NCBI RefSeq assembly: GCF_000814905.1
Contig: NZ_JXAG01000015.1
Coordinates: forward strand, 1 to 50,197
DNA length: 50,197 bases
Reading direction: 5' to 3'
Source: Enterobacter sp. Bisph1
Lineage (GTDB): Bacteria > Pseudomonadota > Gammaproteobacteria > Enterobacterales > Enterobacteriaceae
The notes under the pieces were generated by a model. That model saw only the letters and a list, made by a program, of their open reading frames with translations. It was not told where the DNA came from and did no database searches. Shown here piece after piece: positions 18,818 through 26,663 of the stretch (the stretch's first letter is position 1; the number at the start of each line of letters is the position of its first letter). The translations under genes were made by a program, and so were the position numbers.

Positions 18818-19416
18818 ACTGACTCCATGTCAGATTTCAGATTTAATGGAGCATAAAATAGCGTAATTTTATTTAAAAAAGCATTGTCCAATGGCAATGA
18901 AAATGCGGAATACTTACGCTCCACCTAATAATTTTATAGTTCGTGGAGCGGGCAATATTCAGTCGGCGGACTATTTCTGATGTCTTAGTCTTCCTTTTGA
19001 AAAGTGCAGTTGCCATAGTCATTTAATCACGATGTGCATGGTGAGATAAGAAAGCGATAAACTAACGGTCAAGAAGATCAGTTTGGAGCGCTGGGCGTCG
19101 TGTTTAAGAGCGCTATTTTATGCAGGCAACCTTGGATAATCTCGGAGCGTAAGGTGAAATACTAACTTTCAAAGATATCGCACGCCTCTGCCGTTTTGCG
19201 CCGTACATATCAATATGCTTAGCCACTGAGCTTTTACGCGGTCAAAACTTGGGTCCAAAGTACAGCTATGACCATTAGATGATGCATCAGAAGTAGAAGA
19301 TATTTGCTTAACTTGGGTTATCTTTTCACTAAGCTTTAGACTCTACAATGCACAGGCTTGCTTTTCGCGCCGCTTCAGGCCTTTAATGCCGAATACTTTT
19401 GCACAGAGGAACTGCT
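18818..19416. other. 599-bp AT-rich non-coding stretch upstream of the effector gene
   Basis: No convincing gene, RNA or mobile-element end was found between the effector and yddH. Composition is more AT-rich than the backbone on either side for most of its length. It holds one hairpin (18917-18950), presumably the effector promoter on the minus strand, and the yddH promoter on the plus strand. Low-complexity decay suggests a remnant of the inserted segment. Confidence 0.5.
18917..18950. repeat. Inverted repeat in the effector upstream region
   Basis: Perfect 8-bp arms CGCTCCAC (18917-18924) and GTGGAGCG (18943-18950) around an 18-nt AT-rich spacer, about 100 bp upstream of the effector start. 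It has no T-run on either side. It could be an operator, since the half-sites are 26 bp apart, or an RNA hairpin. Confidence 0.45.
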
Positions 19417-19995
19417 ATGAGCCATTTCCGACCTGTGGCGTTAGAACACGCCAGCCGCCTGCTGAACCACGGTCCGACCATTCTGATTACCAGCCGCGAT
19501 GATGAGATCGATCGTCGCAATATTATGGCGGCAGCCTGGTCGATGCCGGTGGAATTCTCGCCGCCGCGCATAGCTATCGTGGTGGATAAAAGCGCCTGGT
19601 CGCGAGAGCTTATTCTGCGCAGCGGGATGTTTGGCATTGTGGTACCGGGGGTGGCGGCCACCAACTGGAGTTACGCTGTCGGCAGCGTTACCGGGCGCGA
19701 TGAGGACAAATTTAACTGTTATGGCATTCCGGCGATTGCCGGGCCGGTACTGGGCCTGCCGGTGGTAGAAGAAAAGTGTCTTGCCTGGATGGAGTGCCGC
19801 TTATTACCGCCGACCGCGGCGCTGGAAAAATATGACACACTGTTTGGTGAGGTGGTTTCCGCCGCAGCCGATGAGCGCGCCTTTATCAACGGCCGCTGGC
19901 ATTTTGACGACGACCAGTTGAATACCCTCCATCATCTCGGCGGTGGCACCTTTGTAACCAGCGGCAAAATCCTTACCGCCGGTGCCGGTAAATAG
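19417..19995 (+). CDS. yddH: YddH, flavin reductase-like FMN-binding protein
   Basis: 192 aa of the flavin reductase-like (DIM6/NTAB) family, which has an FMN-binding split-barrel fold. Close to E. coli YddH: HASRLLNHGPTILITSRDDE, NIMAAAWSMPVEFSPPRIAI, VVPGVAATNWSYAVGSVTGR and NTLHHLGGGTFVTSGK. Members of the family bind FMN and some supply reduced flavin to monooxygenases; the role of YddH is unproven. The start ATG at 19417 has AGAGGA upstream; an upstream TTG extension has no support. In E. coli yddH lies between pptA and nhoA. Here pptA and nhoA are still on either side, but with insertions on both. Confidence 0.88.
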   Translation: MSHFRPVALEHASRLLNHGPTILITSRDDEIDRRNIMAAAWSMPVEFSPPRIAIVVDKSAWSRELILRSGMFGIVVPGVAATNWSYAVGSVTGRDEDKFNCYGIPAIAGPVLGLPVVEEKCLAWMECRLLPPTAALEKYDTLFGEVVSAAADERAFINGRWHFDDDQLNTLHHLGGGTFVTSGKILTAGAGK

Positions 19996-19999
19996 CCGG

Positions 20000-20935
20000 T
20001 TATTTCGGCAGCGCTTCAATCCAGTTCATCACCAGTTCCGGCCAGACGGCGGCAGGCAAATGCGTTACGCCGCGCACGCCAAAGCCGTGCTGCCCCTGGC
20101 TAAACAGGTGCATTTCCGTCAGCACATTGTGCGCATGTAGCGCGTTGAACATCACCAGCGAGTTGGCGACGGGCACCGAAGGATCGTCCACGGCGTGCAG
20201 CAAAAATGTCGGCGGCGTTTGCGCCGTGACGTTCAGCTCCGGGGAATAGTGTTTGATCTGCTCGGCGGTAGGTGTCTTGCCGATCAGCGCTTCACGGGAT
20301 CCAGGGTGAGCAATGGCAGCATCCATGGAGATTACCGGGTAACCGAGTACCACAAAATCCGGGCGCGCGCTCAGCTTATCGATACTATCCGTTGCCGGAT
20401 AGACCGTCTCGTCGTAACGGGTTTCAAGGCTTGCTGCCACGTGTCCGCCCGCCGAAAAGCCCATCACGCCAATTCTTTTAGCTTCAATCTGCCCCGCAGC
20501 TGCCTGCGCGCGTAAAGTGCGTAGCGCGCGCTGCGCATCGGCCAGTGGCGCATTGGATTTTTCAGCATGTCCATCTTCCGGCATGCGATAGGTCATCACA
20601 TATAATGTGTAGCCACGGGCATTAAAGGGTTTGGCTAAATCGCTTCCCTCTTTATCGAGTACCACCCGTTTATAAGAGCCGCCGGGCATCACCAGAAGCG
20701 CCGTGCCGTTAGGTTTTTGCGACGCATAAACGGTGATTTGTGGGGCGCGAATGCCGGTGACTGCCCGGTCCGGCAGCGCGGGATTCTTACTTCGCTCGGT
20801 TAAGTTAAAGGTGACCGGGCTATTTTTCGCGCCGGGGGCATCCCCCGTCGGCCAGACGGGGAAAGAGGTGTCGGCAAAAACGGCGGGAGTGATAAGCAGC
20901 CCGGCAAGAGCCAGTGAGGTGAGTGTCCGCGACAT
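20000..20935 (-). CDS. Secreted alpha/beta hydrolase (esterase/acetylxylan-esterase-like)
   Basis: 311 aa. The N-terminus SRTLTSLALAGLLITPAVFADT is a Sec signal peptide, so the product is periplasmic. The hydrolase core shows the nucleophile elbow GFSAGGH (catalytic Ser), an oxyanion-type MPGGSYKRV, and later HAVDDPSVPVANS (Asp) and QGQHGFG (His), completing the Ser-Asp-His triad of BD-FAE/AXE-like esterases. The substrate is likely an acyl or acetyl ester, possibly of a carbohydrate, but it is not determinable. The start is placed at 20933-20935, where GGAGAACATT precedes ATG; an ATG four codons upstream lacks a ribosome site. It ends 4 bp after convergent yddH. I know of no homologue at this spot in E. 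coli. Confidence 0.8.
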   Translation of the reverse strand: MSRTLTSLALAGLLITPAVFADTSFPVWPTGDAPGAKNSPVTFNLTERSKNPALPDRAVTGIRAPQITVYASQKPNGTALLVMPGGSYKRVVLDKEGSDLAKPFNARGYTLYVMTYRMPEDGHAEKSNAPLADAQRALRTLRAQAAAGQIEAKRIGVMGFSAGGHVAASLETRYDETVYPATDSIDKLSARPDFVVLGYPVISMDAAIAHPGSREALIGKTPTAEQIKHYSPELNVTAQTPPTFLLHAVDDPSVPVANSLVMFNALHAHNVLTEMHLFSQGQHGFGVRGVTHLPAAVWPELVMNWIEALPK

Positions 20936-21052
20936 AATGTTCTCCATGGGAAAAAGAGTTATGTAGCATTAACCCGCGCGCTAAAAATTCGAAGCACGCC
21001 ACAAAACGGTGTTTCATTAAAATTGAAAAATCCGCAAGGGAAAAATCATAGA

Positions 21053-21074
21053 AGCCCACGCTGCGCTGTGGGCT
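21053..21074 (-). terminator. Probable terminator of pptA
   Basis: AGCCCAC and GTGGGCT form a 7-bp stem with an 8-nt loop, 9 bp past the pptA stop on the minus strand. TTCTATGATTTTT follows, an imperfect U-rich tail. Confidence 0.6.
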
Positions 21075-21083
21075 GGCAGGCGA

Positions 21084-21314
21084 TTAGAGGGAGTAACCGG
21101 GTTTCTTAATCAGCATTTCCATCTGCGGCGCAATCTCGGTATCCCATACTTGCGCTTTCCAGTTTTCCTCAGCGACAGCGTTAAGCGCCACGCTCACCGA
21201 ACTCTCTTTACTGTTGAAATGGCGAATAATCACTTCGGTGATAGCGTTGGCCAGCGCCGTTTTTTGTTCATCGTTAAAATCACGGGGAAAAGATTTGATA
21301 TCGACATGTGGCAT
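21084..21314 (-). CDS. pptA: Tautomerase PptA (4-oxalocrotonate tautomerase family)
   Basis: 76 aa, close to the E. coli PptA length of 77. After removal of Met1 the catalytic amino-terminal Pro of the tautomerase superfamily is exposed ([18 protein letters not shown]). The rest aligns well ([37 protein letters not shown]). E. coli PptA is dimeric and tautomerises phenylenolpyruvate and similar enols in vitro; the natural substrate is unknown. In E. coli pptA is next to yddH; here a secreted hydrolase gene lies between them. A terminator-like hairpin follows. Confidence 0.93.
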   Translation of the reverse strand: MPHVDIKSFPRDFNDEQKTALANAITEVIIRHFNSKESSVSVALNAVAEENWKAQVWDTEIAPQMEMLIKKPGYSL

Positions 21315-21423
21315 AGCACGCTCCTGAATAAAGAGATGTCACCCGGCAAAACCGGGCGGCATAAAAAGGGGACCGGTTGATAGTAGCCCGCCCCGCTTAT
21401 GACTATTTTCGCTTCTGTGCGTT

Positions 21424-22056
21424 TTACCGTTGATCCGCCCCGATAATCTCATTTTTTTGCAGCACGCTTTGCAGTTGCGGCAGCCGACAGACGGCGTCGG
21501 CAATGGCGGTTAACTTCGGCGTATGCTCGGCAAACCAGGCGTGGCGCGGGCCCCAGCTACGCATCACGCAAAGGTAGATATCCAGCAGCGTGAGCTGTTC
21601 GCCAAAAGCGTAAGGTGTGGCCTGCAGCTGCGTTTCCAGCCACAGGTAGAGCGTTTTGCGATACTTCTGGCAATTTTCCACCAGCTGATCCGCTGCGTCC
21701 GGGGCGAAGCGTTGCGGATAATCGGCGTAGGTAAAGGTGGGATAAACATTGGCGACCAGCCAGACCAGCAGCCGATAAAACTGTTGGCGTTGATGGCTCC
21801 CTGCGGCGGGCGCTAAATCGGGACGGGCATCGAGGATCATCAGCGCCACGGCGGCTGATTCCGTCATCACGCTGCCGTCATCCATCTCCAGGGTTGGCAC
21901 CTGACACAGTGGATTGAGTTTTCGCAGTCTATCCTGCTGCGGGCCGGGTTTATCAAATCCATCGACATCGACGAACTGATAAGGAATTTCCGCCAGCGTC
22001 AACATCACTTCGCTGATAGCGGATCCCCAGCCGGGAACACCATACACCTTGATCAT
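21424..22056 (-). CDS. yncG: YncG, glutathione S-transferase homologue
   Basis: 210 aa. An N-terminal thioredoxin-like GST domain (MIKVYGVPGWGSAISEVMLT, then PLCQVPTLEMDDGSVMTESAAVA with the cis-Pro and glutathione-binding Glu-Ser) is followed by an all-helical C-terminal domain (YAFGEQLTLLDIYLCVMRSW). It corresponds to E. coli YncG, whose substrate is unknown. The start at 22054-22056 matches E. coli. In E. coli yncG is followed by yncH and rhsE before pptA; here yncG and pptA are only about 110 bp apart, so that segment is absent. Confidence 0.92.
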   Translation of the reverse strand: MIKVYGVPGWGSAISEVMLTLAEIPYQFVDVDGFDKPGPQQDRLRKLNPLCQVPTLEMDDGSVMTESAAVALMILDARPDLAPAAGSHQRQQFYRLLVWLVANVYPTFTYADYPQRFAPDAADQLVENCQKYRKTLYLWLETQLQATPYAFGEQLTLLDIYLCVMRSWGPRHAWFAEHTPKLTAIADAVCRLPQLQSVLQKNEIIGADQR

Positions 22057-22089
22057 CGCATCACCTCTGGTTCAGAAGAAACCTTAAGC

Positions 22090-22617
22090 TTAGGACAAAC
22101 TGGCGATAAATTCGTCAACCTGCTGTGGCGAGGTCAGGCGAACAAAACGCAGATGCTGATAGCGCGGATCGGCCATATCGCGCAGATAACGCGTGCGGTT
22201 GCTACGCCAGGTTTTTAGCGACCAGAGGATGATTGATTCGCGGCTCAAAAAGGCACGGCGCAAGCTTTCCCGATTGCCGGTACCCGGCCACAGCTCCTGC
22301 TTGCTGCGGGCGCGTTTAATGGCGCGCAGTGTGACCTGGCGCAGGGTGCGCCAGAAACCGTAATCGATCCACACCACGATATCGACCTGCCGCCACTTGA
22401 TGTCGCGGCTGCGATTATAGTTGCCGTCCAGCACCCAGCCAGGCTGTTGCAGAAGCTGCTCCAGACGCGCATAGAGTTCCGCGTCCGGCGTACCCTGCCA
22501 GTCGGCACGCCAATAGAGGCTGTCCATTTCGATATAGGGCACGTTAAGCGTGCTCGCCAGCCGCTTTGCCAGCGTCGATTTACCGCTGCCGCTGGTGCCA
22601 ATCACGTTGATTCTCAT
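22090..22617 (-). CDS. Small P-loop kinase (adenylate/shikimate-kinase-like)
   Basis: 175 aa cytoplasmic P-loop protein. Walker A is at the very N-terminus ([20 protein letters not shown]), with the lid and base-binding region YIEMDSLYWRADWQ and a DNYNRS-like GNYNRSRDIKW. It looks like the group annotated as adenylate kinase or DNA topology modulation FlaR-related proteins; the true substrate is unknown. The start is the ATG at 22615-22617; an upstream Met would run back into the LacI-family gene and before the P-loop. It lies 4 bp downstream of the lacI-type gene, so the two form one operon. Confidence 0.75.
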   Translation of the reverse strand: MRINVIGTSGSGKSTLAKRLASTLNVPYIEMDSLYWRADWQGTPDAELYARLEQLLQQPGWVLDGNYNRSRDIKWRQVDIVVWIDYGFWRTLRQVTLRAIKRARSKQELWPGTGNRESLRRAFLSRESIILWSLKTWRSNRTRYLRDMADPRYQHLRFVRLTSPQQVDEFIASLS

Positions 22618-22621
22618 AAGA

Positions 22622-23635
22622 TCAGGCTGATTCCCGCTCAATAAAGTGAAAGCCGATATCGACGATCTCCTCCGTGAGCTCCATCCCTTCAATGCGCTCC
22701 ATCAGCATCGTTGCTGCGCGTTGACCAATAATCTGTCGGTCGACGCTCACCGTGGTGATCGAGGGATGATTGCCAGCGGCGAAATCGAGATCGCCAAAAC
22801 CGATTACCGCCAGATCCTGGGGTATACGAAGGCCGCGGGCTTGTGCTTCGACAATAGCTCCCTGCGCCAGGGTATCCGAGCTGCAGACCACCACGTCAAA
22901 CTCGCCGCGGGCAAGCAGTTCGCGTAGCCCTTCTCGCCCGGAGGTAAAGCGTGCCGGTAGCGCAATGTCAACGACAGAGGGGTTGGCGATACCGTTACGC
23001 GCCAGCGTGTCGCACAGCCCGTTTTTACGCTGCGCCGCGCGTTTATCCACGGCCCACAGCAGGCCTGGACGGCGATAGCCTTTACGCAGCAGGTATTCCG
23101 CTGTGGCCTGTCCCACTTTTTCATGGGAGAAACCGACCAGCATATCCAGCGGCGTCGGCGTTAAATCCCAGACTTCCACCACCGGCACGCTGGCGTTAAG
23201 CAGCACTTTTTTTAAATCCGCAGAATGGTGAATCCCCGTCAGCACAATACCGTCGGGACGGCGCGACAGCAGCGCAGATACCAGCTCCGCTTCCGTTTGT
23301 TGGGTATAACCAGCAACGCACAGCAGCATATGATAGCCGCGCAGCGCCAGCGCATCGCTGATGGCCTGGATAGTATCGACAAACATATTGTTATTGATTT
23401 GCGGCACCACCACGGCAATCAGTTTACTGCGCCGCGACGCCAGCCCGCCGGCCAGCGCATTCGGAATATAGCCGGTCGCTTTTACCGCGGCGAGCACCTT
23501 TTCCACGGTTTTTGGGCGCACCAGCTGCGGCGTGTTAAGCGCCCGACTTACGGTCATTGAGGAGAGCCCCGCCGTACGGGCAACATCATCAAGGGTCGGC
23601 GCACGCGGCGGCAAAGGACGAGCAGATTTTGGCAT
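22622..23635 (-). CDS. LacI-family transcriptional regulator
   Basis: 337 aa. An N-terminal LacI helix-turn-helix (TLDDVARTAGLSSMTVSRALN, about 14-35) and hinge helix (PNALAGGLASRRS) precede a periplasmic-binding-protein-like effector domain. It resembles the GntR/IdnR gluconate-type repressors (IVLTGIHHSADLKKVL, VVEVWDLTPTPLDMLVGF), but no gluconate gene is nearby, so the ligand is unknown. It heads an operon with the small kinase. Two operator-like palindromes of the TGTTAGCGCTA type lie in its upstream region, suggesting autoregulation and perhaps DNA looping. The start is at 23633-23635; the ATG overlaps a short TGAGTGACTCA palindrome. Confidence 0.85.
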   Translation of the reverse strand: MPKSARPLPPRAPTLDDVARTAGLSSMTVSRALNTPQLVRPKTVEKVLAAVKATGYIPNALAGGLASRRSKLIAVVVPQINNNMFVDTIQAISDALALRGYHMLLCVAGYTQQTEAELVSALLSRRPDGIVLTGIHHSADLKKVLLNASVPVVEVWDLTPTPLDMLVGFSHEKVGQATAEYLLRKGYRRPGLLWAVDKRAAQRKNGLCDTLARNGIANPSVVDIALPARFTSGREGLRELLARGEFDVVVCSSDTLAQGAIVEAQARGLRIPQDLAVIGFGDLDFAAGNHPSITTVSVDRQIIGQRAATMLMERIEGMELTEEIVDIGFHFIERESA

Positions 23636-23761
23636 GAGTGACTCACTGAGTATCAGCAGTATATGTCGGACAATTAGTGTTGCGTTGTAGTATACGCCTT
23701 TCTCCTTTCATTGCCGCTCTTTCCGCTAAATCAGTGGGTTACATCATGTTTTTATTATTAA

Positions 23762-23775
23762 TGTTAGCGCTATCA
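23762..23775. promoter_or_regulatory. LacI-family operator-like site 1
   Basis: TGTTAGC|GCTATCA is a 14-bp palindrome with one mismatch and a central GC, the form bound by LacI-family dimers. It lies about 130 bp upstream of the lacI-type gene. Confidence 0.5.
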
Positions 23776-23913
23776 ATTTTTAGACGAAAGGAAATGGATC
23801 ACGTTATAAAAGAGGATGAGTGAGCATTAAATGCTCCTCATCATAAAAATATATGTTCCTCTTTTGAGGAGTCATTACCTCTATTTGTTGTGCGGAAATT
23901 GTTACTTCTTAAA

Positions 23914-23927
23914 TGTTAGCGCAAACG
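23914..23927. promoter_or_regulatory. LacI-family operator-like site 2
   Basis: TGTTAGC|GCAAACG shares the TGTTAGCGC half-site with the site at 23762, with two arm mismatches. The centre-to-centre distance is 152 bp. Confidence 0.4.
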
Positions 23928-24029
23928 CTTTATTGTCCAGATGTGCTGATTGTGACCGTAAGCGCCAGTTACGACGCCGTGATCTTCGCTAACACTGTAA
24001 ATTCGGCAAACGTCTTTATCCTCGCGCCA

Positions 24030-24069
24030 GGCTGTTGTCCCTGCTCAATCAGGGCAACAGCCTGATTGA
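24030..24069 (-). terminator. Two overlapping hairpins after the last gene of the ABC operon
   Basis: Immediately past the stop at 24071, minus-strand RNA can form either of two structures. One uses TCAATCAGG/CCTGATTGA (24061-24069 with 24045-24053, 9 bp). The other uses GGCTGTTG plus CAGGG arms (24030-24043 with 24050-24062, 13 bp with one bulge). The two share bases, so they exclude each other. No U-run follows, so intrinsic termination is uncertain. Confidence 0.5.
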
Positions 24070-24070
24070 G

Positions 24071-24964
24071 TTACTCGTAGGTGATACCCGGCGGATTGAC
24101 CTGCGAACGTTCAACGGCCTCCCCTGCTTCTCCCCAGCGCGCCAGCACCTGCTGATATTCACCCCGTTCGATGGCCCCCTCCAGCGCCGCCTGCAGAGCG
24201 TAAACCAGCCCGTTGCCTTTTCTGGTGGTCGTGGCAACCCAGGCTTTTTTTGGCCCCAGCCCAACCACTTTACTCTGGCCGTTCAGTGCGGCTTTATAAG
24301 CGGCGACGGATTGCGGGCCAAAAACCACATCGGCGCGCCCGGATTGAATATAGAGATTGCCCGAGGCGTCATCCGTCAGGTAGATCGGCTGCGCGGGCGC
24401 CCGGCCAGCCGCCTGGTTCTCTTCATTCCAGCGCAGCAAAATGCGCTCCTGATTGGTCCCTGATCCGACAATCACTTTACGCCCGGAGAGATCCTGCGGA
24501 CCGCTGATTGATTGAATAGCGCTGGTGGATTTCACCGAAAAAGCCAGCGAATCGGCACGGTAAGTGGCGAAATCAAACTTCTGTTTTCGCGCCTCGGTGA
24601 CGGCAATATTCACCAGCGCCAGATCGTAGCGCCCGGAGGTAATGCCCAGCGGCCAGTCTTCCCACGCCGTCGGCACCAGCCGCAGCTTCAAACCGAGGCT
24701 TTGCGCCAGTAAGCGGGCGATATCCGGATCGCTACCGATGCGCGTGCGGTTATCGCTGGCCACCAGCGCCAGCGGCGGCGAGTTCAGCGCCGAGATCGCC
24801 ACCGTTAAGGTTCCCGGTTCGACAAAACGGTAATTTGGCGGGATTTTGGCAATCGCCGCGTCATTGCGCTGCACGGCGATCGGCTGTTCATTGGCTTTTA
24901 TATCGAGGCTGCTTTGGGCAAAACTGCCCGCGCTGACCAGCAGCAGCGCCAGTAATCTTTTCAT
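24071..24964 (-). CDS. Amino-acid-type periplasmic binding protein 1 (TcyJ/TcyK-like)
   Basis: 297 aa. A signal peptide (MKRLLALLLVSAGSFAQS) precedes a family-3 amino acid binding domain. Segments such as AISALNSPPLALVASDNRTRIGSDPDIARLLAQSLGLKLRLV, LGITSGRYDLALVNIAVTEA and IVGSGTNQERILLRW are typical of the cystine/S-substituted cysteine group. It is a clear paralogue of the second binding protein at 27184. It is the last gene of the eight-gene operon and starts 9 bp after the ATPase stop. By comparison with B. subtilis TcyJ/TcyK the ligand may be cystine or a cysteine S-conjugate; this is inferred from family and neighbours. Confidence 0.82.
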   Translation of the reverse strand: MKRLLALLLVSAGSFAQSSLDIKANEQPIAVQRNDAAIAKIPPNYRFVEPGTLTVAISALNSPPLALVASDNRTRIGSDPDIARLLAQSLGLKLRLVPTAWEDWPLGITSGRYDLALVNIAVTEARKQKFDFATYRADSLAFSVKSTSAIQSISGPQDLSGRKVIVGSGTNQERILLRWNEENQAAGRAPAQPIYLTDDASGNLYIQSGRADVVFGPQSVAAYKAALNGQSKVVGLGPKKAWVATTTRKGNGLVYALQAALEGAIERGEYQQVLARWGEAGEAVERSQVNPPGITYE

Positions 24965-24973
24965 CCTGGTTCC

Positions 24974-25747
24974 TTATAAGACTTTAGAGAGAAACTGGCG
25001 CGTACGCGGATGCTGTGGACGGTTTAACACCGCCTCACTGCTCCCCTGCTCGACAATTTTGCCCTCGACCATAAACACCACCTGATCCGCCACTTCGCGG
25101 GCAAAGCCGATTTCATGGGTTACCACCACCAGCGTCGATCCGCTACGCGCCAGCTTTTTGATCACATCCAGCACTTCACCCACCAGTTCCGGATCCAGCG
25201 CCGAGGTCGGCTCGTCGAATAACATTACGCGTGGGCGCAGTGATAGCGCGCGGGCAATGGCGATGCGCTGCTGCTGGCCACCGGAAAGATGGCGCGACCA
25301 GGCATCGGCTTTATTGCGCAGCCCCACCACATCCAACAGCGCATAAGCCTGCTCAATCGCCTCTTTGCGGCTCAGTTGTTTATGGGCAATCGGCGCTTCA
25401 ATCAGATTTTCCAGCACCGTCAGATGCGGGAAGAGATTGAAGTTCTGAAACACGTAACCGACGTTGACCCGCTGGCGCAAAATCTCCTTCTCTTTAAGCT
25501 CATACAGTTTGTCGCCCTGCAGGCGATAGCCGATGTATTCACCGTCAATACGAATAAACCCTTCATCGACGCGCTCCAGATGGTTAATAGTGCGCAGCAG
25601 CGTGGATTTACCGGAGCCGGACGGCCCAAGGATCACCGTCACCGAACCGGGTGGGATCTCAAGGGAGATCTCATCCAGCGCTTTATGGCGACCAAAATAT
25701 TTGCTGACGCCGGTTATCGAAATATGGCCATTAAGAGAGGTTGGCAT
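24974..25747 (-). CDS. Polar amino acid ABC transporter ATPase (TcyN-like)
   Basis: 257 aa. Walker [11 protein letters not shown]-loop [10 protein letters not shown], signature [15 protein letters not shown], Walker [15 protein letters not shown] and H-loop [10 protein letters not shown] are all present. It belongs to the GlnQ/TcyN group that energises amino acid uptake. The start ATG at 25745-25747 ([10 protein letters not shown]) lies inside the 3' end of the permease gene (17-bp overlap); a longer upstream reading has no support. It is the seventh gene in transcription order. Confidence 0.87.
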   Translation of the reverse strand: MPTSLNGHISITGVSKYFGRHKALDEISLEIPPGSVTVILGPSGSGKSTLLRTINHLERVDEGFIRIDGEYIGYRLQGDKLYELKEKEILRQRVNVGYVFQNFNLFPHLTVLENLIEAPIAHKQLSRKEAIEQAYALLDVVGLRNKADAWSRHLSGGQQQRIAIARALSLRPRVMLFDEPTSALDPELVGEVLDVIKKLARSGSTLVVVTHEIGFAREVADQVVFMVEGKIVEQGSSEAVLNRPQHPRTRQFLSKVL

Positions 25748-26654
25748 GTACAGGCTCCTGCGGCTGCGCCACGCGTGGGCCAGCGGTTGAACGAACGCGA
25801 ACAGGGGAAATCGCCGAGCGGCGTTCACTACGCGCCAGCCAGCGTTCCACCAGATATTGAATCCCTGACAGGACGCTGGTGATCACCAGATACCAGACGG
25901 CGCCCACCATCAGCAGCGGGATCACCTCTTGCGTACGGTTGTAGATCATCTGAATGGTGTAGAACAGCTCCGGCATCGCCAGCACGTAAACCATTGCCGT
26001 CCCTTTGGCCAGGCTGATGATTTCGTTAAAACCGGAAGGCAGAATCGTGCGCAGCGCCTGGGGCAGAATAATACGCCGCGTGCGCCGCCAGGCCGGTAAA
26101 CCGAGAGCCGCCGCCGCTTCGTACTGACCGTGATCGACGCCGAGAAACCCGCCGCGAATAATCTCGGCGGTGTAGGCACTTTGTACCAGCGTCAGCCCGA
26201 GAACCGCCGTCGAGAACTGCCCGAGCACGTTGATGGTGTTATAGCGCGCCCATTCGATGCCGGTAAAAGGAATGCCCAGCGACAGACTGTCGTAAAGATA
26301 AGAGAAGTTGTAGAGAATAATCAGCACCACGATCAGCGGTAGCGAGCGAAACAGCCAGATATAGCCCCAGGCAAGACTGCTCAACAGCCACGACGATGAG
26401 AGCCGGGCCAGCGCCAGCAAGCCGCCGAATATCACACTCAGCACGGTGCCAATCAGCGTCAGCAGTAATGTCTGCCCTAACCCTTCGAGGATCACCGGAT
26501 CGAAAAACCAGCGGGCAAATACCGACCATTCCCAGCGGGGATTAAAGGCCACCGATTGAACAATAGCCGCCAGCACGAACAGGGCGACCACCGCGCCAAC
26601 GGTGCGCAGCGGATAGCGCGCCGGGACCACTTTTATCGTTTCTGTACTCTTCAT
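25731..26654 (-). CDS. Polar amino acid ABC transporter permease (TcyL/M-like)
   Basis: 307 aa inner-membrane permease of the His/Glu/Gln family. The N-terminus adds a first helix (VGAVVALFVLAAIVQSVAF) before the conserved core ILEGLGQTLLLTLIGTVLSV, WLFRSLPLIVVLIILYN and the EAA loop EAAAALGLPAWRRTRRIILPQALR. The C-terminus has a charged tail. Only one permease is present, whereas B. subtilis TcyLM uses two, so a homodimer is expected. It begins 9 bp after the acetyltransferase stop and overlaps the ATPase start. Confidence 0.87.
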   Translation of the reverse strand: MKSTETIKVVPARYPLRTVGAVVALFVLAAIVQSVAFNPRWEWSVFARWFFDPVILEGLGQTLLLTLIGTVLSVIFGGLLALARLSSSWLLSSLAWGYIWLFRSLPLIVVLIILYNFSYLYDSLSLGIPFTGIEWARYNTINVLGQFSTAVLGLTLVQSAYTAEIIRGGFLGVDHGQYEAAAALGLPAWRRTRRIILPQALRTILPSGFNEIISLAKGTAMVYVLAMPELFYTIQMIYNRTQEVIPLLMVGAVWYLVITSVLSGIQYLVERWLARSERRSAISPVRVRSTAGPRVAQPQEPVHANLS

Positions 26655-26663
26655 TGCTGTTCC

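Larger units (their letters stand above)
23636..24070. other. 435-bp intergenic region between the lacI-type gene and the ABC operon end
   Basis: No gene seen. It contains the promoter of the lacI-type gene and two LacI-operator-like palindromes. A short repeated palindrome also occurs, with GAGCATT and AATGCTC arms near 23822-23838. Two overlapping hairpins follow the end of the ABC operon. Confidence 0.6.

Noticed and set aside
23635..23651. Short TGAGTGACTCA and ACTCACTGAGT palindromes at the lacI-type start
   Set aside because: Too short and partly coding; the TGTTAGCGC sites are better operator candidates.
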